From positions 98,392-162,391 of the forward strand of contig JAJZAT010000003.1 in assembly GCA_021799275.1 (NCBI GenBank): 64,000 bases of DNA, written 5' to 3'. The translations under genes were made by a program, and so were the position numbers. Shown piece by piece: positions 42,806 to 52,151 of this stretch; position 1 is the stretch's first letter, and each line of letters opens with the position of its first letter. The notes beneath the pieces are model-generated. The model did not search any database and was not told where the DNA came from. It worked only from the letters and a program-made list of their open reading frames with translations. Source of the DNA: Bacillota bacterium. Lineage in GTDB: Bacteria > Bacillota > Sulfobacillia > JAJZYS01 > JAJYTV01.

Positions 42806-43450
42806 CTAGGGATGCCGCACGCCGGGTGTGGCCTCGAGGGGATGCAGGAGCTCCCAGAACCGCCAGAGGAGCCCCTGCGGGCGCAGCTGCAGAGCAGAGC
42901 GCACAGGGGTCTTCGTGCCCAGCGCTAGGAAGCCGGACGGGCTCGCCGCCGCGCCTTCGGACGATCCCACGGCCGCACCGCCGTCGCTCAGGCAGAGCTC
43001 GGGGAAGAGCATGCACCACCAGTTCTGGCCGCGACCCTGCCCCAGCACGACGTCGAGCGTGAGATACCGTCCCGCTTTGAGGGTTTGTCCAAGATAGCGG
43101 CGCGTCGGCATCCTCGCGGTTCCCACCTGGATCTTCGCCCCGTAGGGCAGTCCGTAGCCCCTGAGCGTCTCATCGACGACGCGCGTCAAGGCCGGCGTCA
43201 AGACCCGGAGCCGACGCGCGGCCGCCTGCGCGCTCGTCGCGCCCTCGATGCGGCCGCCGAGGAAGCCGAGCAGGGCGGTGCGCACCGCCACCTTCGCCGT
43301 GATGTCCGCCGGACGGTTCGAGTTCGCCACGATGTGCAGCCGCAGCACCGAGGGAGGCGCGGCCGCGGCTTTGGGCGCCCCGGTCGGCGCGGCACCCGCA
43401 AGGAGCACCAGGACCGGCAGCAGGAGCGCAGGCCAGCTGCGCCTAGACAT
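42806..43450 (-). CDS. spoIIR: Stage II sporulation protein R
   Basis: 214 residues. A signal peptide is followed by LRLHIVANSNRPADITAKVAVR and, later, GQNWWCMLFPELCL, both diagnostic. SpoIIR is secreted from the forespore and triggers SpoIIGA to process pro-sigma-E in the mother cell. It overlaps the sigG end by eight bases, so both may share a forespore transcript; in B. subtilis it lies elsewhere. Confidence 0.92.
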   Translation of the reverse strand: MSRRSWPALLLPVLVLLAGAAPTGAPKAAAAPPSVLRLHIVANSNRPADITAKVAVRTALLGFLGGRIEGATSAQAAARRLRVLTPALTRVVDETLRGYGLPYGAKIQVGTARMPTRRYLGQTLKAGRYLTLDVVLGQGRGQNWWCMLFPELCLSDGGAAVGSSEGAAASPSGFLALGTKTPVRSALQLRPQGLLWRFWELLHPLEATPGVRHP

Positions 43451-44216
43451 GGCGGCGCATGTGCTGCAGGGCGGCCTTCTCGAGGCGCGAGACCTGCGCC
43501 TGCGATATGCCGATCTCCTGCGCGACCTCCATCTGCGTCTTGCCGTCGAAGAACCTGAGGTTCAAAATCAGCTTCTCGCGATCGTTCAAGCGGCGCATCG
43601 CCTCCTTGAGCGCGATCCCCTCGAGCCACTGGGCGTCCTGCGTCTTCTCGTCCGCCACCTGGTCGACCACATAGATCGGGTCGCCGCCGTCGTGATAGAT
43701 GGGCTCGAAGAGCGAGATCGGCTCCTGGATCGCGTCGAGCGCGTACACGACCTCGTCCACATCCGCGCCGAGCTCGCCCGCGATCTCCTTGACCGCCGGT
43801 TCCCGACCCAGCCGGCCGACGAGGGCGTCGCGCGTCTGCAGGGCCTTGTAGGCCAGATCTCTGAGCGAGCGGCTGACGCGGATCGGGTTGTTGTCCCGCA
43901 GGTAGCGCCGGATCTCGCCGATGATCATCGGCACCGCGTAGGTGGAAAACTTGACGTTCTGCCCGAGGTCGAAGTTGTCGATCGCCTTGATAAGCCCGAT
44001 GCAGCCCACCTGGAACAGGTCGTCCACATATTCGCCGCGGTTGTTGAACCGCTGGATGACGGAGAGGACGAGCCGCAGGTTGCCGTTGACGAGCTCCTCG
44101 CGCGCGCTCTTCCTGCCTGACTGCATCGCAGCGAACAACTCTCGCATACGGGCATTGGTCAGCACCGGCAGCTTCGCCGTGTTGACGCCGCAGATCTCGA
44201 CCTTGTTGACGAGCAT
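43443..44216 (-). CDS. sigG: RNA polymerase sigma factor SigG
   Basis: 257 residues. The N-terminus NKVEICGVNTAKLPVL, which binds anti-sigma factors (CsfB/SpoIIAB), is typical. Region 2 has LRLVLSVIQRFNNRGEYVDDLFQVGCIGL and region 4 MEVAQEIGISQAQVSRLEK. It directs late forespore genes. The ATG lies 57 bases after sigE, with a candidate sigma-F/G promoter between. Confidence 0.96.
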   Translation of the reverse strand: MLVNKVEICGVNTAKLPVLTNARMRELFAAMQSGRKSAREELVNGNLRLVLSVIQRFNNRGEYVDDLFQVGCIGLIKAIDNFDLGQNVKFSTYAVPMIIGEIRRYLRDNNPIRVSRSLRDLAYKALQTRDALVGRLGREPAVKEIAGELGADVDEVVYALDAIQEPISLFEPIYHDGGDPIYVVDQVADEKTQDAQWLEGIALKEAMRRLNDREKLILNLRFFDGKTQMEVAQEIGISQAQVSRLEKAALQHMRRHV

Positions 44217-44236
44217 TCCACGTCCCCTTCGCCAGA

Positions 44237-44266
44237 CATTCTGGCCGAAGGCGCGGGGGCGTATGC
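44237..44266 (-). promoter_or_regulatory. Candidate sigma-F/sigma-G promoter of sigG
   Basis: On the minus strand GCATA (44262-44266), 18 bases, CAGAATG (44237-44243). The -35 fits G(H)ATR exactly, the spacing is exact, and the -10 matches CATnHTA at five of seven places. An autoregulated sigG promoter at this spot is known in B. subtilis. Confidence 0.4.
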
Positions 44267-44273
44267 GGCGGGA

Positions 44274-44999
44274 CTACTCCATGTTGCGGATCTCCTTGCG
44301 CAGCCGGCGCAGGATCCGCTTCTCGAGACGCGAGATATAGCTCTGGGAGATCCCAAGGAGGTCCGCGACCTCCTTCTGGGTGCGCTCGCGTCCGTCGAGC
44401 AGGCCGAAGCGCAGCTCCATGATGCGGCGCTCGCGCCCCGCGAGCAGATCCATTGCCCGGTGCAGGAGGACGCGGTCGACCTCCTCCTCGAGCGGGCGGC
44501 AAACGAGGTCGCCCTCGGTGCCGAGCACGTCGCTCAGCAAAAGCTCGTTGCCGTCCCAGTCCACGTTGAGCGGCTCGTCGAACGAGACTTCCGCCCGTAC
44601 CTTCTGGTTGCGGCGCAGGAACATCAGGATTTCGTTCTCGATGCATTTCGAGGCGTAGGTCGCGAGCTTGATGCGCTTCGAGGGGTCGAACGTGTTGACC
44701 GCCTTGATCAGGCCGATCGTGCCGATCGAGATGAGGTCCTCGATATGAATGCCGGTGTTCTCGAACTTGCGTGCGATGTAGACGACAAGGCGCAGGTTGC
44801 GCTCGATGAGGACGCTGCGCACGCGCGCGTCGCCGGTCGGCAGATCCGCGAGCAGCGAACTCTCCTCCGCCGCCGAAAGCGGCGGGGGCAGGGTCTCGCT
44901 CGAACCCACATAGTAGACGTGCCCCGCGTCCCCAGACTCGTCGAGGCGCTGGCGCAGGCTGCGCAAGGCGGTGAACAGATGGACGGCCGCTGCGCTCAT
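44274..44999 (-). CDS. sigE: RNA polymerase sigma factor SigE (pro-sigma-E)
   Basis: 241 residues. A pro-sequence of about 25 residues precedes [19 protein letters not shown]; region 2 has [30 protein letters not shown] and region 4 [20 protein letters not shown]. It directs early mother-cell genes after SpoIIGA cleavage. The ATG overlaps the spoIIGA stop by four bases. Confidence 0.96.
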   Translation of the reverse strand: MSAAAVHLFTALRSLRQRLDESGDAGHVYYVGSSETLPPPLSAAEESSLLADLPTGDARVRSVLIERNLRLVVYIARKFENTGIHIEDLISIGTIGLIKAVNTFDPSKRIKLATYASKCIENEILMFLRRNQKVRAEVSFDEPLNVDWDGNELLLSDVLGTEGDLVCRPLEEEVDRVLLHRAMDLLAGRERRIMELRFGLLDGRERTQKEVADLLGISQSYISRLEKRILRRLRKEIRNME

Positions 45000-45859
45000 G
45001 AGCCCGTTCCCTCCCCCATGCGGCACATTTGCGGTCCAACCAGCGCCGCGAACGTCCCCTCCTGCGAGAGGCGGCGCGGCGTGAGACAGAGCACGATCGG
45101 CTGCTCCTGGCCGCCCAGGATCCGGCCCACGGCCCTAAGGCCGAAAAGCCACTCGGCCTCGCCCACCGTCCTCAGCTGCAGGAGCCTGAGGCTCCGCTCG
45201 ATGCGGTCGTCGCCCTGGGCCGCCGCCGCGACGTCGGCGCTGGCCGCAAGAGCCGGCCGCCCGAGCGCCTCGTAGAGGCGATGGGGCAGGAGGCGCCGGA
45301 GCGCCGACCGCTCCGCCACCACGACCGGCAGGCCGCTCAGGGGATCCCGCGCCTCGCAACCGGTGTCGACGAGGGCCCAGAGGAGCCCTCGCCTGCCCTG
45401 CCAGCGCACCTCGAGCGGCCGGATCTCCCGGCGCGGCGCCGCCAGGTGCCGCCAGCGATAGGCTCCTTCCACCGCGGCCCAGAAGAGCACCGCGCCGGCG
45501 GCGAAGGCGGGCCAGGGGCTGCCCGCGAAGGCACCCTGCGTGAGCCCCTCGGCCAGCAGGGTGAGTCCCGCCAGCGCCGCCGCCAGGAGCAGCAGAAGAA
45601 GGAGGTCCTGGAGGGCACTCCGCCAGCCGCGATGCGGCCGCGCGATCGCGACCATCAGGATGCCAGCCGCGAGGTCCTGGACCAGCCCGCCCAGTTCCCT
45701 CAGGCCTGGCAGCACCGACGCGGTCGCCCAGATGGCCCCAGCCGCGGCACCGAGGAGAATGCGCAAACTGGCGCGGTCGCCGCGCAGGCGGACGAGCGCT
45801 GCCAGCAGGAGGCCGTCCGCGACCAGGTTGATGGCCAGAAGCTGGTCGAGGTTGACCAT
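44996..45859 (-). CDS. spoIIGA: Sporulation sigma-E factor-processing peptidase SpoIIGA
   Basis: 287 residues: five N-terminal helices and a C-terminal aspartyl-protease-like domain with [20 protein letters not shown] (catalytic DTG). [15 protein letters not shown] is also conserved. It cleaves pro-sigma-E on signal from SpoIIR. ATG 45859 has GGAGAG upstream and matches the family start ([11 protein letters not shown]). Confidence 0.93.
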   Translation of the reverse strand: MVNLDQLLAINLVADGLLLAALVRLRGDRASLRILLGAAAGAIWATASVLPGLRELGGLVQDLAAGILMVAIARPHRGWRSALQDLLLLLLLAAALAGLTLLAEGLTQGAFAGSPWPAFAAGAVLFWAAVEGAYRWRHLAAPRREIRPLEVRWQGRRGLLWALVDTGCEARDPLSGLPVVVAERSALRRLLPHRLYEALGRPALAASADVAAAAQGDDRIERSLRLLQLRTVGEAEWLFGLRAVGRILGGQEQPIVLCLTPRRLSQEGTFAALVGPQMCRMGEGTGS

Positions 45860-45970
45860 GCGCTCTCCTCCCATGCCATGGCTACGAAGCTCTGGCCCGT
45901 CCTATGCTACAAGGCATGGCTGGCAGTTCTTGCTGTACCCTGGCGCACCGCGTCCGACCGCTTGGACGAC

Positions 45971-46006
45971 AAAAAGCCCGGATCCCCCACGAGGGGGACC
46001 CGGGCT
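45971..46006 (-). terminator. ftsZ terminator
   Basis: AGCCCGG-TCCCCC stems pair with GGGGGA-CCGGGCT (one internal mismatch) around TCGT on the minus strand, followed by TTTTT. It separates the division operon from the sporulation operon. Confidence 0.88.
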
Positions 46007-46024
46007 GACCCGAACCGACCTTAT

Positions 46025-47104
46025 CTACCTGTTGCGCCTCAGGAACTCCGGTATGTCGAGGTCGTTCGGCGTGAAGGACCTCAGTTCCACTTCGCCCGGA
46101 CGGGCCGAAGGCGCCGCCTCCCGGCGGGCGCGCGCGGCCTGTGGCCGCTCCTGCCCCGGGAAGCCGGTCGCGATCACCGTGACGCGGACCCGGTCGCCCA
46201 TCGCCTCGTCGATCACGGCGCCGAAGATGATGTTGGCCTCGGGATCGACGGCCTGCATGATCACGGCCGCCGCGTCGTTCACCTCGAAGAGCGTCAGTTC
46301 CGGCCCACCCGTGATGTTGAGCAGAACGCCGCGCGCCCCCTCGATCGAAGTCTCGAGGAGGGGGCTCGAGATGGCGGCCATGGCCGCCTCCTGCGCCCGC
46401 GTCTCGCCGCCCGACACGCCGATGCCCATCAGCGCCGAGCCGGTCTCCGACATCACCGTGCGCACGTCGGCAAAGTCGAGGTTGATGAGACCGGGCACCA
46501 TGATGAGGTCCGAGATGCCCTGCACGCCTTGGCGCAGAACGTCGTCCGCCATGCGGAAGGCCTCGATCACGCTCGTCTTCTTGTCGACAACCTGCAAGAG
46601 GCGGTCGTTCGGGATCGTGATCAGGGTGTCGACCTTCAAGCGCAGCTCCTCCGTCCCAGACTGCGCGTAGGACTGGCGCTTGGCACCCTCGAAGGTGAAG
46701 GGCTTCGTGACGACGCCGACCGTCAGGGCGCCGGCCTCCTTGGCGACCTCGGCGACGATCGGGGCGGCACCGGTACCGGTGCCTCCGCCCATCCCAGCGG
46801 TGATGAAGATCATGTCGGCGCCGCGCAGGGCAGCGAGCAACTGCTCGCGGCTCTCCTCCGCGGCCTTCTGTCCCACGGAGGGGTCTGCCCCCGCACCGAG
46901 TCCCTTGGTCAGTTTCTCTCCGATCTGTATGCGCTGGCGCGCCTTCGACCCGGCCAGGGCTTGCGCATCCGTATTCACGGCGATGAAGTCCACACCGCGC
47001 AAGCCTGCATCGATCATGCGATTCACGGCGTTGTTGCCGCCGCCGCCGACGCCGACCACTTTGATCACGGCAAACTGGTCGAGGCTTGCGTCCAGTTCAA
47101 GCAT
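46025..47104 (-). CDS. ftsZ: Cell division protein FtsZ
   Basis: 359 residues. [13 protein letters not shown], the tubulin signature GGGTGTG (106-112) and NTDAQAL are all in place. A short linker ends in the peptide [13 protein letters not shown], which binds SepF/FtsA/ZapA. It forms the Z ring by GTP-driven assembly. GGGAGG lies nine bases before the ATG. The upstream neighbour is sbp, not ftsA. Confidence 0.97.
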   Translation of the reverse strand: MLELDASLDQFAVIKVVGVGGGGNNAVNRMIDAGLRGVDFIAVNTDAQALAGSKARQRIQIGEKLTKGLGAGADPSVGQKAAEESREQLLAALRGADMIFITAGMGGGTGTGAAPIVAEVAKEAGALTVGVVTKPFTFEGAKRQSYAQSGTEELRLKVDTLITIPNDRLLQVVDKKTSVIEAFRMADDVLRQGVQGISDLIMVPGLINLDFADVRTVMSETGSALMGIGVSGGETRAQEAAMAAISSPLLETSIEGARGVLLNITGGPELTLFEVNDAAAVIMQAVDPEANIIFGAVIDEAMGDRVRVTVIATGFPGQERPQAARARREAAPSARPGEVELRSFTPNDLDIPEFLRRNR

Positions 47105-47159
47105 CGATGAACCTCCCTGCGGCCCCCACCAACGGGACTTGCTGTCGATACCCGTTTCG

Positions 47160-47531
47160 CTAGGCTTGCGTCTTTCCCTGCCGCTCCAGGCGCCGCTTGC
47201 GCCAGTCGGTCAAAAGTTCTCGCCGAATGACGCCGAGGTTCAGGAAGATGCGGTAGCCGAACGCGAACAGAGCGGCGTAGTACAGTTCGACACCGAGGCG
47301 GTCCCCCACGTAGGTGAGCCCAGCCGCCATGATGCCGTTGACGATGAATCCGGAAGAGAAGACCGCGAAATCGAACTTGCCCTCGATGCCCGCGCGCAGA
47401 CCTCCGAGGGCCGCGTCGAGTGCGGCCAGGAGCACCACCGAAAGGTAGCGGGCCCAGATCAAGGGGATGCTGAGCGGCGCCAGGGCGCCGAGCAGGATGC
47501 CGAACACGAGGGCGATCGCGAAGTACCACAC
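47160..47531 (-). CDS. sbp: Small basic protein Sbp (DUF1290)
   Basis: 123 residues with three helices; [29 protein letters not shown] is the family signature. It normally stands between DUF881 genes and ftsA; here it precedes ftsZ directly. Function is unknown. Confidence 0.9.
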   Translation of the reverse strand: MWYFAIALVFGILLGALAPLSIPLIWARYLSVVLLAALDAALGGLRAGIEGKFDFAVFSSGFIVNGIMAAGLTYVGDRLGVELYYAALFAFGYRIFLNLGVIRRELLTDWRKRRLERQGKTQA

Positions 47532-47536
47532 GGTGC

Positions 47537-48214
47537 TTACTCTCCTCCAAGCCGAGGCGCGTGGTATGCCGGAACCACCACCGATGGCATGGTCGTCAGA
47601 CGGATGCGGATGCCGTAGAGCGACAGCAGCCTGATCTCACCCGTCGGTCCCCCGAGGCTCTGCGCGAGCCGCTTCGGGTTGCCCACGGCCAGGATGGTCA
47701 CCGGGATGCTTGTCCTGACCGGTCCCACGGAGACGACGGCGCCGGCACAGCGCACGTCCGTCGCCGCGAGCAGGCGCAGTCCGTTGATCGAGATGGCTCT
47801 CGCGCCGGCGCCGTTGAGGTCGTTGACCACCACCAGGAGGTCCTGGTCGTGAATCAGGTACTCGTCGGGGTTCACGCCGATCTGGGCCGGCGCGATGCTG
47901 TCGTCGAGCCAGAGCTTGATCCCGGGGCCCTTGACGGGTGTCCGGCCGGCGGCAGCCAGGGCACGCCTCAGGGCAGCCTGCTCTGAACGCAGGGCTTCGG
48001 CGGCGATGCGGTGGGCAGGCGCGGCACGGAGCGATCCGATCTCGGCCCGCAGCTGCTGGCCCTCGTCCTGCTGCTGCTGCAGCAGGCCCGTCATCGCCAC
48101 GAAGCGCTGGTAGGTCAGGTTGCCGCCCTCGGAAAGCTGCGTGCGCAGCTCCATGCCGAGAAAGAGGCCGATCACGAGCCCGACCAGAGCGAGGAGCGGC
48201 CAGTGGCCCTTCAT
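47537..48214 (-). CDS. DUF881 family protein (YlxW/YlxX)
   Basis: 225 residues: one N-terminal helix, a coiled coil (about 40-95) and the DUF881 core with LIHDQDLLVVVNDLNGAGARAISING and PVTILAVGNP. Lies outside the membrane. Bacillus has two copies here, this genome one. The ATG overlaps ftsQ by four bases. Confidence 0.9.
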   Translation of the reverse strand: MKGHWPLLALVGLVIGLFLGMELRTQLSEGGNLTYQRFVAMTGLLQQQQDEGQQLRAEIGSLRAAPAHRIAAEALRSEQAALRRALAAAGRTPVKGPGIKLWLDDSIAPAQIGVNPDEYLIHDQDLLVVVNDLNGAGARAISINGLRLLAATDVRCAGAVVSVGPVRTSIPVTILAVGNPKRLAQSLGGPTGEIRLLSLYGIRIRLTTMPSVVVPAYHAPRLGGE

Positions 48215-48942
48215 CGCCTTAGCTCCACGAGCGGCCGCTGCGCGACGCGCAGGTCGATCGAGGCGGCCACCACCCCCTGTTTTTTGAGTGCCAGCTCGAT
48301 CGCCTTCAGCTCCTTGAGCGTCCCTGGGACATTCGTCCCCTCAGGCCACAGCACCTCTGTCCCCGAGGGGAGGTAGACGGCGAGCGGAGGACCCGCCACC
48401 ACCTGGGACACCGGGAAGCGCTGCGCCTTGAGCTCGGCAATCAGGTCGAGCGCGGCCAGCACCTGCGTTCCCCTGAGGTCGCGGTAGCTCCCGACCTGGC
48501 CAGCGGCCACGCCACCGAGCACGGTCATGCCCTGCGTGCCGGCAAGCGGCGTCAGTATCCGCCCGGAGGCGTCGACGCCGTAAAAGGTGCCCCCCCGGCC
48601 GGCCACGGCCGCGAGCGGCACGCGGCGCTGCACCTCGATCTCCACGGTCTGCGGCCACTGCCGCAGCACGACGGCCGTCCTGAGATAGGGCGCCCGCCTC
48701 AAAAGGTCCCTGGCGGCGGCCTTCGTATTGACCGACCACATGGGCTCGTCCATCCTCAGCCCGCTCAGCGACGCGAGCGCCTGACGGCCGCCGCGCACAT
48801 CGACGTGCTGCAGTCTCAGGAGCGGCGAGCGCTCCAGCTGCCATGCCCCGATCAGCGCGGCAAGCACCACCGCCGTCGCGATGAGCCGCGGCCAGTGCAG
48901 CCGGCGACGCCTGCGCACCGGGCGAGGGCCCGGGCGTGCCAT
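48211..48942 (-). CDS. ftsQ: Cell division protein FtsQ/DivIB
   Basis: 243 residues: cytoplasmic Arg-rich tail, one helix (LIATAVVLAALIGAWQL), a POTRA domain (LLRLQHVDVRGGRQALASLSGL) and a beta domain with QWPQTVEIEVQRRVPLAAV. It scaffolds FtsL and FtsB at the septum. It lies where murC/murB would be in many clusters. Confidence 0.9.
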   Translation of the reverse strand: MARPGPRPVRRRRRLHWPRLIATAVVLAALIGAWQLERSPLLRLQHVDVRGGRQALASLSGLRMDEPMWSVNTKAAARDLLRRAPYLRTAVVLRQWPQTVEIEVQRRVPLAAVAGRGGTFYGVDASGRILTPLAGTQGMTVLGGVAAGQVGSYRDLRGTQVLAALDLIAELKAQRFPVSQVVAGPPLAVYLPSGTEVLWPEGTNVPGTLKELKAIELALKKQGVVAASIDLRVAQRPLVELRR

Positions 48943-48996
48943 GCGAGTCCTCCCCCTTCATCCGGCGAGGGTCTGGGTCCCCCGCCTGAGGCCATT

Positions 48997-50070
48997 CTAG
49001 CCCAGTCGCCCGCCCAGGCGGGAGACCTCGCGCGCAGCCGCCCGGGCGGCGTCCGGCCGCCCAAGGGCCTGTGCGGCCAGGCCCATCGCACGCCTGCGCC
49101 CCTCGTCGCGCACGATCGGCAGAAGTTCCTGCCAGAGCGCCTCGGGCGTCAGCCGTTCCTCGGGCAGCACCGCCGCCGCGCCCGCCTCGGCGAGCACCTG
49201 GGCATTGTCGTCCTGATGCACCGCGGGATTCGGCAGCGGCACGAGAACCGCCGCCACACCTGCGCAAAGGATCTCGGCACAGGTCATGGCCCCGGCCCGC
49301 CCGACGAAGACGTCGGCCGCGGCAAGCACGAGGTCCATGTCCCAGAAGTACGGTTCGACGCGCAGGCGGTCGGTCGCCTCCTGCGCCCAGCGTTCGTGTT
49401 CCCGCTGTCCTGTGGCCAGGATCACCTGCTCGCCTTCCCCGAGCAGCGGGGCCATGCCGCAGACGGCGGCATTGAGGGCGCGGGCGCCCTGGCTGCCTCC
49501 GGTCACGGCGATCAGGACGGCGTCCTGGGCCACCCCGAGGGCGTCGCGCGCCTCGCGCCTCGGCACCTGCCGCCTCGGACGGACCGGCACGCCAGTCACG
49601 ACGGCCCGCTCCTGCAGCTCCTTGGGCAGTTCCTTGCGCGCGGCCTCGTAGGCGATCAGGATGCGCGCCGCGTAGCGCATCGCCACCCGGTTGGCGAGTC
49701 CGGGCGTGGCGTTCGGCTCGATGAGTGCCAAGGGAATACCCCTGAGGCGGGCAGCGAATGTGGTCGGCAAGGCGGCATAGCCGCCTGAGCTCAACACGAC
49801 GGCGGGTCTCAGCCGCCCGAGCAGGCGGTACGCCGCGAGCACGCCGACTCCGCTGCGCATCAGGCTGCGCAGCCGTACGGGCAGGCTCTTGCCGCGCACG
49901 CCGCCGGCCGCGACCGCGTGGAAGTCGATGCCGCTCTTCGGCACGATCTGCGATTCGAGCCCGACCGTGGAGCCGATGAAGCTCGTCTGCCAGTCGCGCG
50001 CAGCCGCAGCGACCGCCAGGAGCGGGTAGATGTGGCCCCCGGTGCCGCCCCCCGTGAGCACGACCCGCAT
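48997..50070 (-). CDS. murG: UDP-N-acetylglucosamine transferase MurG
   Basis: 357 residues, GT-B fold. LTGGGTGGHIYPLLAVA is the N-terminal glycine loop and VTGGSQGARALN the second. It adds GlcNAc to lipid I to make lipid II at the inner membrane face. The ATG overlaps the ftsW stop by one base (TGATG). Confidence 0.95.
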   Translation of the reverse strand: MRVVLTGGGTGGHIYPLLAVAAAARDWQTSFIGSTVGLESQIVPKSGIDFHAVAAGGVRGKSLPVRLRSLMRSGVGVLAAYRLLGRLRPAVVLSSGGYAALPTTFAARLRGIPLALIEPNATPGLANRVAMRYAARILIAYEAARKELPKELQERAVVTGVPVRPRRQVPRREARDALGVAQDAVLIAVTGGSQGARALNAAVCGMAPLLGEGEQVILATGQREHERWAQEATDRLRVEPYFWDMDLVLAAADVFVGRAGAMTCAEILCAGVAAVLVPLPNPAVHQDDNAQVLAEAGAAAVLPEERLTPEALWQELLPIVRDEGRRRAMGLAAQALGRPDAARAAAREVSRLGGRLG

Positions 50071-51164
50071 CAGGTCCTCACCGCCTGGCGGGAGATGTTG
50101 AGCAGGATGCCAATCGCCCCGAGGGCAAAGATGAGCGACGACCCACCGTAGGAGATGAACGGCAGCGGGATGCCGGTGATCGGCATCGACGCCGTCACGA
50201 CGGCGATGTTCATCAGGGCCTGCACGGCCACCATGGCCGTCAGGCCGACGGCCAGGAGGGCGCCGAAGCGGTCCGGCGCCAGCATCGCGACGCGCAGGCC
50301 GCGCCAGGTGAGCACCAGGAAGAGCGCCAGCACCGCGACCGCGCCGATCAGGCCCAGTTCCTCGCCGACGATCGCGAAGATGAAGTCGGTGTGCTGCTCG
50401 GGCAGGTAGAAATACTTGAGTGCGCCCTGCCCGAGACCGCTGCCGAAGAGGCCGCCGGAGCCGAGCGCGTAGAGCGACTGGATGATGTGGTAGCCGGCCC
50501 CTTGCGGGTCCGCCGTCGGGTGGAGGAACGCGAGGAAGCGCTGCAGGCGGTACGGCGCGACGATGATTGCCACGCCCACCGCAGGCAGCACGAGGGAGAC
50601 GACGCCGAAGAACTGCCAGAGGTTGACGCCGGCGACGAACAGCATGGTGAAGACGGTGCCACCGAGCGCGAGGGCCGTGCCGAGGTCCGGCTCCTTGATG
50701 ATCAGGAGCGCGATCGGCAGGTAGATGGCAAGCGGCACGCCGATGCCCTGCCAGAAGCGGTCGGTGCGCGGCATGCGCGCCAGCCAGAGCGCGAACAGCA
50801 GCACGAGCGAGAACTTCGCCAGCTCCGAAGGTTGGAAGAGCAGGCTGCCGAAGCCGAGCCAGCGCCTTGCGCCGTTGACGTCGCGGCCGATGTGCGGCAC
50901 CAGTACGAGGATCAGGAGCAGGACCGTCGCGATGGCCACCGGTTGTGCCAGCGGTACCAGCCGGTGGTAGTCGAAGCGCACGAAGAACGCCATGATCGCG
51001 AGTCCGAGACCCGCCCAGACGAGCTGGCGCTCAAGATAGAAGTAGGGGTTGTGGTTGACGACGCTCGCCTCGATCGAGGACGCCGAGAACACCATGACGA
51101 CACCGAACCCGAGCAGTGTCAGGACGGCGGCCAGTAGGATGTGGTCGATCGGCTTGCGCTGCAC
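50070..51164 (-). CDS. ftsW: SEDS glycosyltransferase FtsW/SpoVE
   Basis: 364 residues, ten helices. SSLLFQPSELAKFSLVL and GVGVLL-like GSGLGQGALKYFYLPEQHTDFIFAI hold the conserved catalytic and substrate residues. It polymerises lipid II with the class B PBP encoded upstream. It could serve division, spore cortex or both; only one copy is seen here. Confidence 0.94.
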   Translation of the reverse strand: MQRKPIDHILLAAVLTLLGFGVVMVFSASSIEASVVNHNPYFYLERQLVWAGLGLAIMAFFVRFDYHRLVPLAQPVAIATVLLLILVLVPHIGRDVNGARRWLGFGSLLFQPSELAKFSLVLLFALWLARMPRTDRFWQGIGVPLAIYLPIALLIIKEPDLGTALALGGTVFTMLFVAGVNLWQFFGVVSLVLPAVGVAIIVAPYRLQRFLAFLHPTADPQGAGYHIIQSLYALGSGGLFGSGLGQGALKYFYLPEQHTDFIFAIVGEELGLIGAVAVLALFLVLTWRGLRVAMLAPDRFGALLAVGLTAMVAVQALMNIAVVTASMPITGIPLPFISYGGSSLIFALGAIGILLNISRQAVRT

Positions 51165-51194
51165 GCCGTCCCTCCTCCTTCGTACCCCTTGGTC

Positions 51195-52151
51195 TCAAGC
51201 CCAGAACGCTGCATACGCGAGGACCGCGCAGATCAGTCCGAGGATCCAGAAGCGGTAGACGACCGCCGTCTCCGCCATGCCTCCGAGCTCCATATGATGG
51301 TGGAGCGGAGACATGCGCAAAAGCCGCCGGCCGGTGCGCCGGAACCAGATCACCTGCACGGCGACCGACAGGGTCTCGATGGCGAACACGAAGCCCGCCA
51401 CGACCAGCACGAATTCGAGACGCAGCAGCACCGCGACGGCCGCAAGCGCGCCGCCCAGGGCGAAGGAGCCGACGTCGCCCATGATCACCCTGGCCGGATG
51501 CAGGTTGTAGTAGAGGTAGCCACCGAGCGCCCCGGCGAGGGCCAGGGAGAAGGTGGCGAGGGAGAAAACCCCGTCCGCGACCGCGAACGCGGAGAAGAGC
51601 ATGGCCACGATCAGCCCGAGACCGCCGGCGAGGCCGTCCAGGCCGTCCGTGAGGTTCACCGCGTTGGTGGTGGCAAGCCCCGTTAGGAGCACGAGGACGA
51701 CGAACAGCACGGGATCGGGCTGCCAGACGAGGTGCGTGAACGGGACGAGCACATCCGTGCCAAGCTTCAGCGGCCCAAGCGCGAGCAGGCCGAACGCGAG
51801 ACCAAGGAGCGCGCCGAGGCCGAGCTTGGTCCGCGCCCGGACGCCCAGCGGCCGGTGCAGGCGCACCTTGATGAAGTCGTCCGCGAACCCGATCAGGCCG
51901 TTGCCCCAGGTGAAGGCGAGCGCCGCCCACATCAGGCTGTCGCGAGGACCGAAGGCCACGGCGGCCAGTGTCGCCGCCACGAGGAACAGGAGGCCGCCCA
52001 TGGTCGGCGTGCCGGTCTTCTTGAGGTGCGACTGCGGCCCCACCTCGCGCACCGTCTGCCCGAAGTGGAGCGTCCGCAGCAGGCGGATCGCCAAGGGCCC
52101 CAGTCCGAAGGCGAGCACGAACCCGAGCCCGAGAGACCACAGCGGGCTCAT
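51195..52151 (-). CDS. mraY: Phospho-N-acetylmuramoyl-pentapeptide transferase
   Basis: 318 residues, ten helices. GTPTMGGLLFLV, GFADDFIKV (the DD pair), NAVNLTDGLDGLAGG, MGDVGSFALGGAL and SPLHHHMELGG are all present. It makes lipid I. The ATG overlaps the murF stop. The next gene is ftsW, without murD between. Confidence 0.96.
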   Translation of the reverse strand: MSPLWSLGLGFVLAFGLGPLAIRLLRTLHFGQTVREVGPQSHLKKTGTPTMGGLLFLVAATLAAVAFGPRDSLMWAALAFTWGNGLIGFADDFIKVRLHRPLGVRARTKLGLGALLGLAFGLLALGPLKLGTDVLVPFTHLVWQPDPVLFVVLVLLTGLATTNAVNLTDGLDGLAGGLGLIVAMLFSAFAVADGVFSLATFSLALAGALGGYLYYNLHPARVIMGDVGSFALGGALAAVAVLLRLEFVLVVAGFVFAIETLSVAVQVIWFRRTGRRLLRMSPLHHHMELGGMAETAVVYRFWILGLICAVLAYAAFWA

